A stretch of DNA of 64,000 nt from Streptomyces vilmorinianum. Its GTDB lineage: Bacteria; Actinomycetota; Actinomycetes; Streptomycetales; Streptomycetaceae. Shown here piece by piece: positions 41,826-51,365 of this stretch. The stretch is taken from assembly GCF_005517195.1 (NCBI RefSeq), contig NZ_CP040244.1, forward strand, positions 2,436,001 through 2,500,000, given 5' to 3'. The position numbers and the translations under genes are program-made. Within the stretch, counting starts at the first letter, position 1; every line of letters starts with the position of its first letter. The notes beneath the pieces are model-generated. The model did no database searches. It was not told the origin of the DNA and saw nothing but the letters and a program-made list of their open reading frames with translations.

Positions 41826-42737
41826 CTACGCGTGGCACGCCACCGGCACGCCCCCGTTCATCGCCGCCATGTCGCCGAACACCGCCGCCGGATCCAGCGG
41901 CGAGCCCTCCGGAAGGCCGTCCAGCTCCGCGTACGCGCGGTGCAGGTTCGCCACCAGGCGCTCGCTCTCCCGCCAGGCCCCGAACTCACCGAGGTCGGCC
42001 CGGCGGGCCGTCTCCAGCGGGGTCGCGCCCTTCGCGCGACCCTCGCGGGCCAGTGCGGCGACCCAGCGCAGATAGCGCTCCGTAGCGTCGTACGCCGACG
42101 GGTCGGTGACGGGGCCGTGGCCGGGCACCACCGTCGGGGCGTCCAGCGAGCGCAGCAGCTCGAGCGCGCGCAGCGAACCCGACAGCGAGCCCATCGGAAG
42201 GAACGGCGTCCCGCCGTGGAAGACCAGGTCCCCGGTGAACACGACGCCCTGCTGCGGGAGATGGACGATCGAGTCGCCGGTGGTGTGCGCGGGCCCCGGG
42301 TGCAGCACGCGCACCTCCAGCTCACCCACGTACAGCGTCAGACTCTCGCTGTACGTGAGCGAGGGCGGCGTCACCTCGATGTCGCCGAAGTCGGTCCGCG
42401 GCCACAGCAGATGGAGCTGGCGCCCGGCCGCGAGCTGCTCGGTACGGCAGTTGGCGTGGCCGACGATCCGCGCGCCGGGCAGGAACACCCCGTTGCCGTA
42501 GGTGTGGTCGCCGTGATGGTGCGTGGAGACGATCGTCCGGGGCAGCGGAAGCCCCTCGGCCAGGACCGCCTCGCGCAGCAGCCGGGCCCGGCGCTCGGTG
42601 GCGGCCGTGTCCACGAGCAGGGTCTCGCGGGCGTCGCCCACGAACCCGGCGTTGTTCAGACACCAGCCGCCGTCGGGCTGGACGAAGGCGTGCGCGCCCG
42701 GTGCGAGCGCGACGACGTACGGATCGGTGACGGACAA
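41826..42737 (-). CDS. Metallo-beta-lactamase-fold hydrolase
   Basis: This protein of about 303 aa has the zinc motif THHHGDHTYGNG, with later GPAHTTGDSIVH, VFTGDLVFHGGTPF and VPGHGPV. The start is uncertain: there is no ATG or GTG near the N-terminus. A TTG at 42737 has GGGGGA ahead of it; a TTG at 42761 abuts a terminator hairpin and is less likely. There is no signal peptide. This branch includes quinoprotein relay-like and thiol-hydrolase proteins; the substrate is unknown. Confidence 0.85.
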   Translation of the reverse strand: MSVTDPYVVALAPGAHAFVQPDGGWCLNNAGFVGDARETLLVDTAATERRARLLREAVLAEGLPLPRTIVSTHHHGDHTYGNGVFLPGARIVGHANCRTEQLAAGRQLHLLWPRTDFGDIEVTPPSLTYSESLTLYVGELEVRVLHPGPAHTTGDSIVHLPQQGVVFTGDLVFHGGTPFLPMGSLSGSLRALELLRSLDAPTVVPGHGPVTDPSAYDATERYLRWVAALAREGRAKGATPLETARRADLGEFGAWRESERLVANLHRAYAELDGLPEGSPLDPAAVFGDMAAMNGGVPVACHA

Positions 42738-42763
42738 GGTTCCCCCGGACGTGAACGACAAGA

Positions 42764-42797
42764 GCCCAACCGGCAGGTGGCAGCCTGCCAGTTGGGC
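42764..42797 (-). terminator. Hairpin terminator after the His-rich gene
   Basis: GCCCAACCGGCAGG and CCTGCCAGTTGGGC pair with one mismatch around a 6-nt loop, immediately 3' of the His-rich gene on the minus strand. Confidence 0.75.
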
Positions 42798-42827
42798 CCG
42801 GTCGGGGGAAACTCGGCGATCGTGGGA

Positions 42828-43127
42828 TCAGTGGTCGTCCCAGTGGTTGCCGTGCGCCGCGTGCCGGTGCCCGTCGTGTACGTAGTCGATGTGGTCGCCG
42901 TGCGTGACGGCGGTGTGGCCGCAGTCCGGCCCGTGCGTGTGGTCGGGGTGGGTGTGCTGGACGTGGGACGTGGGCTCGCACTCGTCCCAGTGTCCGCCGT
43001 GCTGACGGTGCAGGTGACCGTCGTGGGCGTAGTCGACATGGTCCCGGTGGGCGACGGCGGTGTGCCCGCACGACGGGCCGTGGGTGTGCGCGTGGGGGGT
43101 GGGGTGCTCGTGGTGGAGAACGGTCAT
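42828..43127 (-). CDS. Histidine-rich metal-binding protein with two repeats
   Basis: This 99-aa protein starts MTVLHHEHPTPHAHTHG (ATG at 43127). About a third of its residues are His. Two copies of a repeat of about 45 residues are seen, each running HTHGPxCGHTAV, then HxDHxDYxHDGHxH, then HGxHWD. There is no signal peptide or membrane segment, so it is a cytoplasmic chelator or metal store, likely for Zn or Ni. A possible promoter lies in 43135-43190, but no Zur or Nur box could be identified with confidence. Confidence 0.85.
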   Translation of the reverse strand: MTVLHHEHPTPHAHTHGPSCGHTAVAHRDHVDYAHDGHLHRQHGGHWDECEPTSHVQHTHPDHTHGPDCGHTAVTHGDHIDYVHDGHRHAAHGNHWDDH

Positions 43128-43298
43128 GACATCGCCTCTGTGAGGGGGAGTGACCACCTCAGGCTAGTCCGAAATGTCTATCTCGTCCTTGTTTCATCCG
43201 GGCTTCGGCGCGCAGCCCACGCGCGCGGCGCGGCCCCGCGGCACCGCCCGGGGGAATCCGGCTTGCGGGGCGCGGGACCCGCCCTGATCGTTCGGGGT

Positions 43299-44237
43299 AT
43301 GAAGGCGATCAGCTACAGCCGGTACGGCGGACCCGAAGTGCTCGAGTACGGCGAGCGGCCCGACCCCAAGGTCGGCCCCGACGACGTCCTGATCAAGGTA
43401 CGCGCGGCCGCCGTGAACCCCGTCGACCGGAAGGCCCAGGCCGGCTACCTCGACGGGATGATGGACGCCGTCTTCCCGGTCATCCCCGGCTGGGACGTCT
43501 CCGGGGTCGTCGTCCAGCCCGGCATCTCCGTCACCGAGTTCACCGTCGGCGACGAGGTCATGGGCTACGTCCGCGAGGACTTCCTCTCCCGCGGCACCTT
43601 CGCCGAGTACGTCGCCGCCCCGGTCCGTACCCTCGCCCGCAAGCCGCGCACCATGGGCTTCGAGGAGTCCGCGGCCCTTCCGCTGGCCGGTCTCACCGCC
43701 TACCAGGTGCTCCATCAGGCGCTCGCGGTCCGCTCCGGCGAGACGGTCCTGGTGCACGCGGCGGCCGGCGGGGTCGGCTCCATGGCCGTCCAGATCGCCC
43801 GCCACCACGGCTGCCGCGTCATCGGCGCGGCGCGCGAGCCGGGCCAGGACCGGATCAAGGAGCTGGGCGCCGAGCCGGTGGTCTACGACGAGCACACCTT
43901 CGCCGCACAGATCCGCGCCCTGGCCCCGGAGGGCGTGGACGCCGCCTTCGACACCATCGGCGGCCCGTTCCTCAAGATGACCGCGGACGTCCTGGCCCCG
44001 GAGGGCCGCCTGGCCTCGGTCGCCGACGGCGAGGTCATCAGCCTCGGCGGCCGCTACTTCTGGGTCCGCCCCGACTCCCAGGACCTCGCCGCACTCGCCG
44101 GCCTGGCCGAGGACGGGGTCCTGTCGGTACGGGTCGCGCGGACCTTCCCGCTGGAGCAGGCCGCCGACGCCCAGCGCGCCAACGCCGAGGGCGGCCTGAA
44201 CGGCAAGGTCGTCGTCACCGTGGAGTGGCCGGAGTGA
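43299..44237 (+). CDS. NADP-dependent quinone oxidoreductase-like MDR protein
   Basis: This 312-aa zinc-free medium-chain oxidoreductase contains AAAVNPVDRKAQAGYL, FPVIPGWDVSGVV, and the cofactor motif LVHAAAGGVGSMAVQIA. Such enzymes reduce quinones or enones with NADPH and protect against reactive compounds. It ends 3 bp before the convergent DUF202 gene. Start ATG at 43299 (MKAISYSRYGGPEVLEYG) is typical of the family. Confidence 0.92.
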   Translation: MKAISYSRYGGPEVLEYGERPDPKVGPDDVLIKVRAAAVNPVDRKAQAGYLDGMMDAVFPVIPGWDVSGVVVQPGISVTEFTVGDEVMGYVREDFLSRGTFAEYVAAPVRTLARKPRTMGFEESAALPLAGLTAYQVLHQALAVRSGETVLVHAAAGGVGSMAVQIARHHGCRVIGAAREPGQDRIKELGAEPVVYDEHTFAAQIRALAPEGVDAAFDTIGGPFLKMTADVLAPEGRLASVADGEVISLGGRYFWVRPDSQDLAALAGLAEDGVLSVRVARTFPLEQAADAQRANAEGGLNGKVVVTVEWPE

Positions 44238-44240
44238 TCC

Positions 44241-44561
44241 TCAGAGCACCACCGCGACGGCCAGCGCCGCCAGCGCGACCGTGCACGCCGCCGCGAACAG
44301 CGCGCCCCGGCGCGAGAGCGGCCCCGGACGCGCCGCGTCCAGGGCGTGGATCCGGCGGTGGGCGACGGCGAGGAAGCCGACCCAGACCAGCGCCGTCAGC
44401 GCCGCCCCCGCGAGCCCCGCCGCCGTGACCTCGTCCCGGATCGCCGACTTCGCGGCAAGCACCGCCACGATCGTGCACGTCAGCGTCGTACGGCGCCACG
44501 CGAGCCGCGTCCGCTCCGGCTGCAGTCCCGGATCCCGGGCCGGCATCACCGCCTGCGTCAC
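44241..44561 (-). CDS. DUF202 membrane protein (small)
   Basis: This 106-aa protein has the DUF202 start motif GLQPERTRLAWRRTTL and three hydrophobic helices. I take the GTG at 44561, which overlaps the stop of the preceding DUF202 gene (GTGA); an ATG at 44546 is the alternative. Paired small DUF202 genes are common in actinobacteria; their function is unknown. It is coupled to the YidH-like gene upstream. Confidence 0.85.
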   Translation of the reverse strand: MTQAVMPARDPGLQPERTRLAWRRTTLTCTIVAVLAAKSAIRDEVTAAGLAGAALTALVWVGFLAVAHRRIHALDAARPGPLSRRGALFAAACTVALAALAVAVVL

Positions 44562-44953
44562 CGCCCGGTCCAGTCGAAGAGGATGACCAGGACCATCGCC
44601 AGCGCCACCACGGCGACCGCGAGACTCAGCACGGTCGGGAACCGCGACACCGGCAGGTCCTCCCCGCGCCGCATCGCCCGCTCGCACCGCACCCAGTGAT
44701 TCACCGCCCGCAGCGCGCACAGCACGCCCGCGCCGAGCAGCGCGAGCGCGAACCCGACCCGTACCCCCCAGCGCAGATCCGGCAGGAACTGGTCGACCGC
44801 GAAACCGCCGCCGACGAGCGCGAGCGCCGTCCGGATCCAGGCGAGGAAGGTGCGCTCGTTGGCGAGCGAGAACCGGTAGTCCGGAGTCTCACCCTCGTCC
44901 CGGATCCGCTGCGGCGCGAACCACAGCCGCAGACTCTGTACGAAGCTACTCAC
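44558..44953 (-). CDS. DUF202/YidH-family membrane protein
   Basis: This 131-aa protein has the DUF202 motif YRFSLANERTFLAWIRTALAL and three transmembrane helices ending VLVILFDW. It overlaps the smaller DUF202 gene, and the two likely form a complex. Their role is not established in the literature I know. Confidence 0.9.
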   Translation of the reverse strand: MSSFVQSLRLWFAPQRIRDEGETPDYRFSLANERTFLAWIRTALALVGGGFAVDQFLPDLRWGVRVGFALALLGAGVLCALRAVNHWVRCERAMRRGEDLPVSRFPTVLSLAVAVVALAMVLVILFDWTGR

Positions 44954-44977
44954 CCGGGCACCTTAACCGCCGCTCCC

Positions 44978-45502
44978 TCACCCGGCCCGGCGCGCCCGCA
45001 GCCGCTCGTACGCGTCCAGGCCGTCCGGCACCCACGTCCACTCCCCGGGGGCCAGTCGCGCGACCACCTCCGCCTCGGGCAGGAAGGCGTGCCACGCGAC
45101 CTCCTCCGCCTGCGGGTTCACCGGCAGCTCGCAGCGCACCCGGTAGACGGCCGACCACCACTTCCCGGCGACGCCTCCGGAGTCGTACAGGAACGTGAAG
45201 AGCGGCTCGGGGCGCGGCAGACCGGAGACCCCCAGCTCCTCCTCGGCCTCGCGCAGCGCCGCGTCGTCGTACGACTCGCCCGCGCCGACGACCCCGCCCA
45301 CGAACATGTCGTACATCGACGGGTAGACCAGCTTCCCGGGCGTGCGCCGGTGCACGAAGATCCGGTCCTGGGCGTCCCGTACCTGGATGAACGCGCAGCG
45401 ATGGATCAGGCCGCGCGCGTACACCTCGGCGCGCGGGGCCTGTCCGACGACGTTGTCGTCCTCGTCGACGACGTCCAGGATCTCTTCGGCGGGGTTCGTC
45501 AT
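44978..45502 (-). CDS. Nudix hydrolase
   Basis: This 174-aa protein contains the Nudix box (GX5EX7REUXEEXGU), seen as GGVVGAGES followed by REAEEELGV at about residues 69-91. Sequence around it (RGLIHRCAFIQVRDAQDRIFVHRR) is like isopentenyl-diphosphate-isomerase-type Nudix proteins such as YfcD. It hydrolyses a nucleoside-diphosphate-linked compound. It lies 12 bp after the HSD gene, possibly at the end of that operon. Confidence 0.92.
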   Translation of the reverse strand: MTNPAEEILDVVDEDDNVVGQAPRAEVYARGLIHRCAFIQVRDAQDRIFVHRRTPGKLVYPSMYDMFVGGVVGAGESYDDAALREAEEELGVSGLPRPEPLFTFLYDSGGVAGKWWSAVYRVRCELPVNPQAEEVAWHAFLPEAEVVARLAPGEWTWVPDGLDAYERLRARRAG

Positions 45503-45514
45503 TCCGCCATGAAA

Positions 45515-46972
<1,458 letters not shown>

Positions 46973-46973
46973 T

Positions 46974-46988
46974 TAATGCCCGGCATTA
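46974..46988. promoter_or_regulatory. Perfect palindromic operator upstream of tetR/HSD
   Basis: TAATGCCCGGCATTA is a perfect 7-1-7 palindrome 11 bp before the tetR ATG. It is the likely autoregulatory site of this TetR. Confidence 0.8.
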
Positions 46989-47021
46989 GAAAACGGGAGG
47001 GATCTGCTCGGGTCCGGACGG

Positions 47022-47050
47022 TTGACTCGATACATTCGTGTATCCAAGAT
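47022..47050 (+). promoter_or_regulatory. Promoter with operator in its spacer, leaderless flavoprotein gene
   Basis: TTGACT (47022-47027) and CAAGAT (47045-47050) are 17 bp apart. The spacer is filled by the perfect dyad GATACATTCGTGTATC (47029-47044). The ATG at 47058 lies 7 bp after the -10, and no Shine-Dalgarno is present, so a leaderless transcript is expected. Confidence 0.6.
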
Positions 47051-47057
47051 TCGGTCC

Positions 47058-48713
47058 ATGTCGTACGACGCTGATGTGATCGTGATCGGAGCCGGCCTCG
47101 CCGGGCTCGTGGCCACCGCCGAACTCGTGGACGCCGGGCGCAGCGTCATCCTGCTCGACCAGGAACCCGAGCAGTCGATCGGCGGCCAGGCCCACTGGTC
47201 CTTCGGCGGCCTCTTCCTCGTGGACTCGCCCGAGCAGCGCCGCATGCGGATCAAGGACAGCCATGAGCTCGCGCTCCAGGACTGGTTCGGCACCGCCGGC
47301 TTCGACCGGGCCGAGGACCAGTGGCCGCGCCGGTGGGCGGAGGCGTACGTCGACTTCGCGGCGGGCGAGAAGCGGTCCTGGCTGCACGCGCGCGGGGTGC
47401 GCTTCTTCCCGGTGGTGGGCTGGGCCGAGCGCGGCGGTTACGACGCGAACGGGCACGGCAACTCGGTGCCCCGCTTCCACATCACCTGGGGCACCGGCCC
47501 CGGCATCGTCGCGCCCTTCGAGCGCCGGGTCCGCGAGGGCGTCGCCGCCGGCCGGGTCCAGCTCCGCTTCCGCCACCGGGTGACCGGCCTCGGCCGTACC
47601 GCCGGAGCCGTGGACACCGTCAGCGGCGAGATCCTGGAGCCCTCCACCGCCGAGCGCGGCACCGCGAGCAGCCGGGAGGCCACCGGCGCCTTCGAACTCC
47701 GGGCCCAGGCGGTGATCGTCACCTCGGGCGGCATCGGCGGCAACCACGACCTCGTACGCAAGCAGTGGCCGGACCGGCTCGGCACCCCGCCCGCCAAGAT
47801 GCTCTCCGGCGTGCCCGCCCATGTCGACGGGCTGATGCTCGGCATCGCCGAGGAGGCCGGGGCGCACCACATCAACCGCGACCGGATGTGGCACTACACC
47901 GAGGGCATCGAGAACTGGAACCCGATCTGGGCGAAGCACGGCATCCGCATCCTGCCAGGACCGTCCTCGCTCTGGCTGGACGCGCGCGGCCGCCGGCTGC
48001 CCGTCCCGCTCTTCCCCGGCTTCGACACCCTCGGCACGCTCGAACACATCATGCGCACCGGCCACGACCACACCTGGTTCGTGCTCGACCAGCGCATCAT
48101 CGGCAAGGAGTTCGCGCTCTCGGGGTCCGAGCAGAACCCCGATCTCACCGGCAAGTCGATCCGTGACGTCATCAGCCGGGCGCGGGCGGACGTGCCGGGC
48201 CCGGTGAAGGCGTTCATGGACCACGGCGTCGACTTCGTCGTGGAGAAGGACCTCGCCGCCCTCGTCCGCGGCATGAACGCGCTCACCGACGAGCCGCTCA
48301 TCGACGAGGCGGAGCTGCGCCGCGAGATCACCGCGCGCGACCGGGAGATCGCCAACCCCTTCACCAAGGACCTTCAGGTCACGGCGATCCGGGGCGCCCG
48401 CAAGTACCTGGGCGACAAGCTGATCCGTACGGCGTCCCCGCACCGGATCCTGGACCCCAAGGCCGGTCCGCTGATCGCCGTACGCCTGAACATCCTCACC
48501 CGGAAGTCGCTCGGCGGTCTGGAGACGGACCTGTCCTCCCGCGTCCTGACCGAGGGCGGACAGGTCCTGGAGGGGGTGTACGCGGCGGGTGAGGCGGCCG
48601 GGTTCGGCGGCGGAGGCGTCCACGGCTACCGCTCCCTGGAGGGCACCTTCCTCGGCGGCTGCATCTTCTCGGGCCGCGCGGCGGGCCGGGCGGCGGCGAA
48701 GGCGGTGGGGTAG
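47058..48713 (+). CDS. FAD-binding dehydrogenase, KstD-like
   Basis: This 551-aa flavoprotein begins with the dinucleotide motif DVIVIGAGLAGLVATAEL and has SFGGLFLVDSPEQRRM, VIVTSGGIGGNHDLVR, and the C-terminal FAD block GEAAGFGGGGVHGYRSLEG. It belongs to the fumarate reductase/3-ketosteroid-1-dehydrogenase-like group. It is divergent from a TetR and a 3alpha/20beta-HSD, so a steroid or similar polycyclic substrate is plausible; other ketone substrates are possible. The start is set by the leaderless promoter. Confidence 0.9.
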   Translation: MSYDADVIVIGAGLAGLVATAELVDAGRSVILLDQEPEQSIGGQAHWSFGGLFLVDSPEQRRMRIKDSHELALQDWFGTAGFDRAEDQWPRRWAEAYVDFAAGEKRSWLHARGVRFFPVVGWAERGGYDANGHGNSVPRFHITWGTGPGIVAPFERRVREGVAAGRVQLRFRHRVTGLGRTAGAVDTVSGEILEPSTAERGTASSREATGAFELRAQAVIVTSGGIGGNHDLVRKQWPDRLGTPPAKMLSGVPAHVDGLMLGIAEEAGAHHINRDRMWHYTEGIENWNPIWAKHGIRILPGPSSLWLDARGRRLPVPLFPGFDTLGTLEHIMRTGHDHTWFVLDQRIIGKEFALSGSEQNPDLTGKSIRDVISRARADVPGPVKAFMDHGVDFVVEKDLAALVRGMNALTDEPLIDEAELRREITARDREIANPFTKDLQVTAIRGARKYLGDKLIRTASPHRILDPKAGPLIAVRLNILTRKSLGGLETDLSSRVLTEGGQVLEGVYAAGEAAGFGGGGVHGYRSLEGTFLGGCIFSGRAAGRAAAKAVG

Positions 48714-48783
48714 GCGGTGGGGTAGGCCTTCTCTTTCGGACTCTTTCGGGCTCTTTCGGATCACTCGATCACTCGGATCACTC
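48701..48783. repeat. Cluster of short direct repeats between flavoprotein and acetyltransferase genes
   Basis: GGCGGTGGGGTA occurs twice (48701-48724, spanning the flavoprotein stop), CTCTTTCGGN three times with 10-bp period (48731-48760), and GATCACTC three times (48759, 48767, 48776). They fill the region ahead of the acetyltransferase gene. Confidence 0.85.
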
Positions 48784-48810
48784 CCACGGGCGTGCGATAG
48801 GTTGCCCGCC

Positions 48811-49341
48811 ATGCCTGGACTTGGACCCGTCGCCTGGCCACCTGCCCCCATAAGGACCGAACGGCTCGTGCTCCGCGAGTCCGAGGCCCGAGACCGTGCG
48901 GCGTTCGTCGAGCTGTTCGCATCGCCCGAGGTGGGCACCTACATCGGTGGCCCTCGCCCGCGCGACGAGCTCGCCCGCGCGATGCCCGAGGTGCCCGGGC
49001 GGCGCCCTGGCCTTTTCGTGATCGATCTCGACGGAGCGATGATCGGCACGGTCACGCTCGATCGGCGCGAGGCGGGGCGTCCGGGCCACGTCCGTCCGGA
49101 CGCCGCGCAGGCCGAGCTCGGTTACATGTTCCTGCCGGAAGCGTGGGGACGCGGTTACGCCGCCGAGGCGTGCGCAGCGGCACTCGACTGGTTCGCCGAC
49201 GTACTCCCCGACGAGCCGGTGGTGCTCCGCACCCGGACCGCCAACGCCCGCGCGATGCGCCTCGCGGCGAAGTTGGGGTTCACCGAAGTGGAGCGGTTCG
49301 AGGAGTACGGCGCCGAGCAGTGGCTCGGCGTGCGGTCGTAG
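48811..49341 (+). CDS. GNAT-family N-acetyltransferase (RimJ/RimL type)
   Basis: This 176-aa protein has the GNAT acetyl-CoA motif GYMFLPEAWGRGYAAEA and the ending RLAAKLGFTEVERFEEYG. Its N-terminus IRTERLVLRESEARDR is typical of RimJ/L-like enzymes that acetylate N-termini or small molecules. TAGGTT (48798-48803) is 7 bp before the ATG, so a leaderless transcript is possible; there is no clear ribosome-binding site. The long in-frame upstream extension is rejected because it runs through the repeats. Confidence 0.9.
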   Translation: MPGLGPVAWPPAPIRTERLVLRESEARDRAAFVELFASPEVGTYIGGPRPRDELARAMPEVPGRRPGLFVIDLDGAMIGTVTLDRREAGRPGHVRPDAAQAELGYMFLPEAWGRGYAAEACAAALDWFADVLPDEPVVLRTRTANARAMRLAAKLGFTEVERFEEYGAEQWLGVRS

Positions 49342-49366
49342 CGGGTGGCCAGGCCCCGCCCGCACC

Positions 49367-49798
49367 TCAAGGAGCCTGAAGCAGTTCCACCACCCGGAAG
49401 CGCTCCGCCACCACCACCGTCGAGTCGTCGACCGTGAAGTCCGGGTCGCCCAGCGCCTCGCGCATCTCCTCGGAGTGCCAGAAGCGCTCATGAGCGGCCC
49501 GCCACTGCGCCACCGACGTGTACCCCTCGCCCTCGTCGAGCGCGTGCTGGAGGTCGATCCGGCCGAGCGGCAGGACGCGTACCTCCGTCACCTCCACGAC
49601 CGCGACCGCGCGCCCGTCGGAGTCGATCAGCGCGGAGCGCTCGCCCACCTCGGGCAACTCCTCCTTCTCCGCCTCCCATTCGGCGTACAGGCCGGTCGTC
49701 GAGACCTTCTCGCCCGAGAGCACGGCGGCGACGAGCTGGTCCCGCAGGGGTCCGGGGAAGGCGAGCAGAAAGGGCTTGAGCGCGTGAGGGCCGGTCAT
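49367..49798 (-). CDS. ASCH-domain protein
   Basis: The 143-aa product (start ATG 49798; 49819 is possible) has an ASCH/PUA-like fold: EKVSTTGLYAEWEAEKEELPEVGERSALI as two adjoining segments, then AVVEVTEVRVLPLGRIDLQHALDEGEG. ASCH proteins bind RNA or modified nucleosides (for example amidohydrolases acting on N4-acetylcytidine). The start codon lies inside the left arm of a 45-nt hairpin, which may limit translation. Confidence 0.85.
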   Translation of the reverse strand: MTGPHALKPFLLAFPGPLRDQLVAAVLSGEKVSTTGLYAEWEAEKEELPEVGERSALIDSDGRAVAVVEVTEVRVLPLGRIDLQHALDEGEGYTSVAQWRAAHERFWHSEEMREALGDPDFTVDDSTVVVAERFRVVELLQAP

Positions 49799-49830
49799 GG
49801 CCGACAGTCTGTCAGCCATGACCGGCCCTC
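49786..49830 (-). terminator. Long hairpin overlapping the ASCH start and terminating gntP
   Basis: GAGGGCCGGTCATGGC (49786-49801) and GCCATGACCGGCCCTC (49815-49830) are perfect 16-bp arms; GACAG/CTGTC extends the inner pairing with one mismatch. It follows the gntP stop and would terminate that operon, but it also encloses the ASCH ATG (complement of 49796-49798). Confidence 0.8.
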
Positions 49831-49852
49831 GCCGCGGGATTCGGCTGCCCGG

Positions 49853-51250
49853 TCACAACACCAGGGACAGCAGCAGGACGAAGACGATGCCGACGACCGA
49901 GATGATCGTCTCCATCACCGACCAGGTCTTGATCGTCTGGCCGACGCTCATCCCGAAGTACTCCTTGACCATCCAGAAGCCGGCGTCGTTCACATGACTG
50001 AAGAAGAGCGAACCGGCGCCGATCGCAAGCACCAGAAGCGCCGTCTCGCTCGTGCCCATGCCCTCGGCGAGCGGGGCCACCAGGCCGGCAGCCGAGATCG
50101 TCGCCACCGTCGCCGAGCCCGTCGCGAGCCGGATCGCCACCGCGATGAGCCAGCCGAGCAGCAGGGCCGGTATCGACCAGTTCTCGGAGAAGTCCAGGAT
50201 CATCTGGCCGACGCCCACGTCGATCAGGGTCTGCTTGAAGCCGCCGCCCGCACCGACGATCAGCAGCACGCCCGCGATCGGGGCGAGGGACTTCTCGACG
50301 GTCGAGGAGAGCCGCTGCTTGGTGAAGCCGGCCGCGCGGCCGAGCGTGAACAGGCCGACGACGACGGCCGCGAGCAGCGCGATCAGCGGCGAGCCGATGA
50401 CGTCGGTGACCTTCTGGAGGCCGTTCTCCTTGTCGTCCACGACGATGTCGACCAGTGCCTTGACCAGCATCAGGACGACGGGCAGCAGCACGGTGGCCAC
50501 GGTCGCGGCGAAGCCGGGGCGCTTCTCCAGGTCCTCCGACGGACGCGCCGGAATCATGTTCTCCGGGGCCGGGATGTCCACCCAGCGGGCGGCGTACCGG
50601 GAGAAGAGCGGACCGGCGATGATCACGGTCGGGATGGCGACCAGGACGCCGAGCGCGAGCGTGACGCCGAGGTTGGCGCCCAGCGCGTCGATGGCGACCA
50701 GCGGGCCGGGGTGCGGCGGGATCAGACCGTGCATCACCGACAGACCGGCCAGGGCGGGGACGCCGATCCGCATCAGCGAGTAGTTGCCGCGCTTGGCGAC
50801 CAGCAGGACCACCGGGATCAGCAGCACGATGCCGACCTCGAAGAAGAGCGGCAGTCCGATGACGGAGGCGATCAGCACCATCGCCCAGGGCATCGCCCGG
50901 CCGCTCGCCTTGGCGAGGATCGTGTCGACGATCTGGTCCGCGCCGCCGGAGTCGGCGAGCAGCTTGCCCAGGATCGCGCCGAGCGCGATCAGCACGCCCA
51001 CACCGGCGACGGTCTTGCCGAGGCCCACGGTGAAGGAGTCCATGGTCGCCGCGAGCGGGGCCCCGGCGAACGCGCCCAGGGCCAGCGACCCGATCGTCAG
51101 GGCCAGGAAGGCGTGCAGTTTGAACTTGGTGATGAGCAGGACGATGACGGCGATGCCCGCGAGCACGGCGATGCCGAGCTGGACGTTGCCGGCCGAGGTG
51201 ATGGGCTCGACGGCGTCCGCTGCCAGCATCTCGACGCTGAGACTGGTCAC
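49853..51250 (-). CDS. gntP: Gluconate:H+ symporter, GntP family
   Basis: This 465-aa permease has about 12 membrane segments. GntP signatures seen are KLLADSGGADQIVDTIL, GLPLFFEVGIVLLIPVV, HGLIPPHPGPLVAIDALGA and the C-terminal SHVNDAGFWMVKEYFGMSV. It imports D-gluconate, which the adjacent kinase phosphorylates. It lies downstream of gntK across a 115-bp gap filled with direct repeats. Regulation is likely by the divergent GntR. Confidence 0.95.
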   Translation of the reverse strand: MTSLSVEMLAADAVEPITSAGNVQLGIAVLAGIAVIVLLITKFKLHAFLALTIGSLALGAFAGAPLAATMDSFTVGLGKTVAGVGVLIALGAILGKLLADSGGADQIVDTILAKASGRAMPWAMVLIASVIGLPLFFEVGIVLLIPVVLLVAKRGNYSLMRIGVPALAGLSVMHGLIPPHPGPLVAIDALGANLGVTLALGVLVAIPTVIIAGPLFSRYAARWVDIPAPENMIPARPSEDLEKRPGFAATVATVLLPVVLMLVKALVDIVVDDKENGLQKVTDVIGSPLIALLAAVVVGLFTLGRAAGFTKQRLSSTVEKSLAPIAGVLLIVGAGGGFKQTLIDVGVGQMILDFSENWSIPALLLGWLIAVAIRLATGSATVATISAAGLVAPLAEGMGTSETALLVLAIGAGSLFFSHVNDAGFWMVKEYFGMSVGQTIKTWSVMETIISVVGIVFVLLLSLVL

Positions 51251-51301
51251 GGTGGTTCCTCAGGGGACGGGGGTGGGGAGAAAAGGAACGGAGGTACGGA
51301 C

Positions 51302-51340
51302 GTACGGACCTACGGAAGTGACGTACGGACCTACGGAAGT
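51302..51340 (-). repeat. Direct repeat between gntK and gntP
   Basis: GTACGGACCTACGGAAGT occurs at 51302-51319 and 51323-51340 (21-bp period), within a longer tract of TACGGA-like units from about 51293 to 51365. Confidence 0.85.
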
Positions 51341-51365
51341 ACGGAGGGGTACGCAGGTACGGGGG

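Noticed and set aside
43135-43190. Zur or DmdR1 box upstream of the His-rich gene
   Set aside because: Short similarities such as TAGCCT were seen, but no symmetric match of the expected length.
48701-48783. CRISPR-like repeat array
   Set aside because: Units are 8-12 bp, directly tandem and without unique spacers; no cas gene is present.
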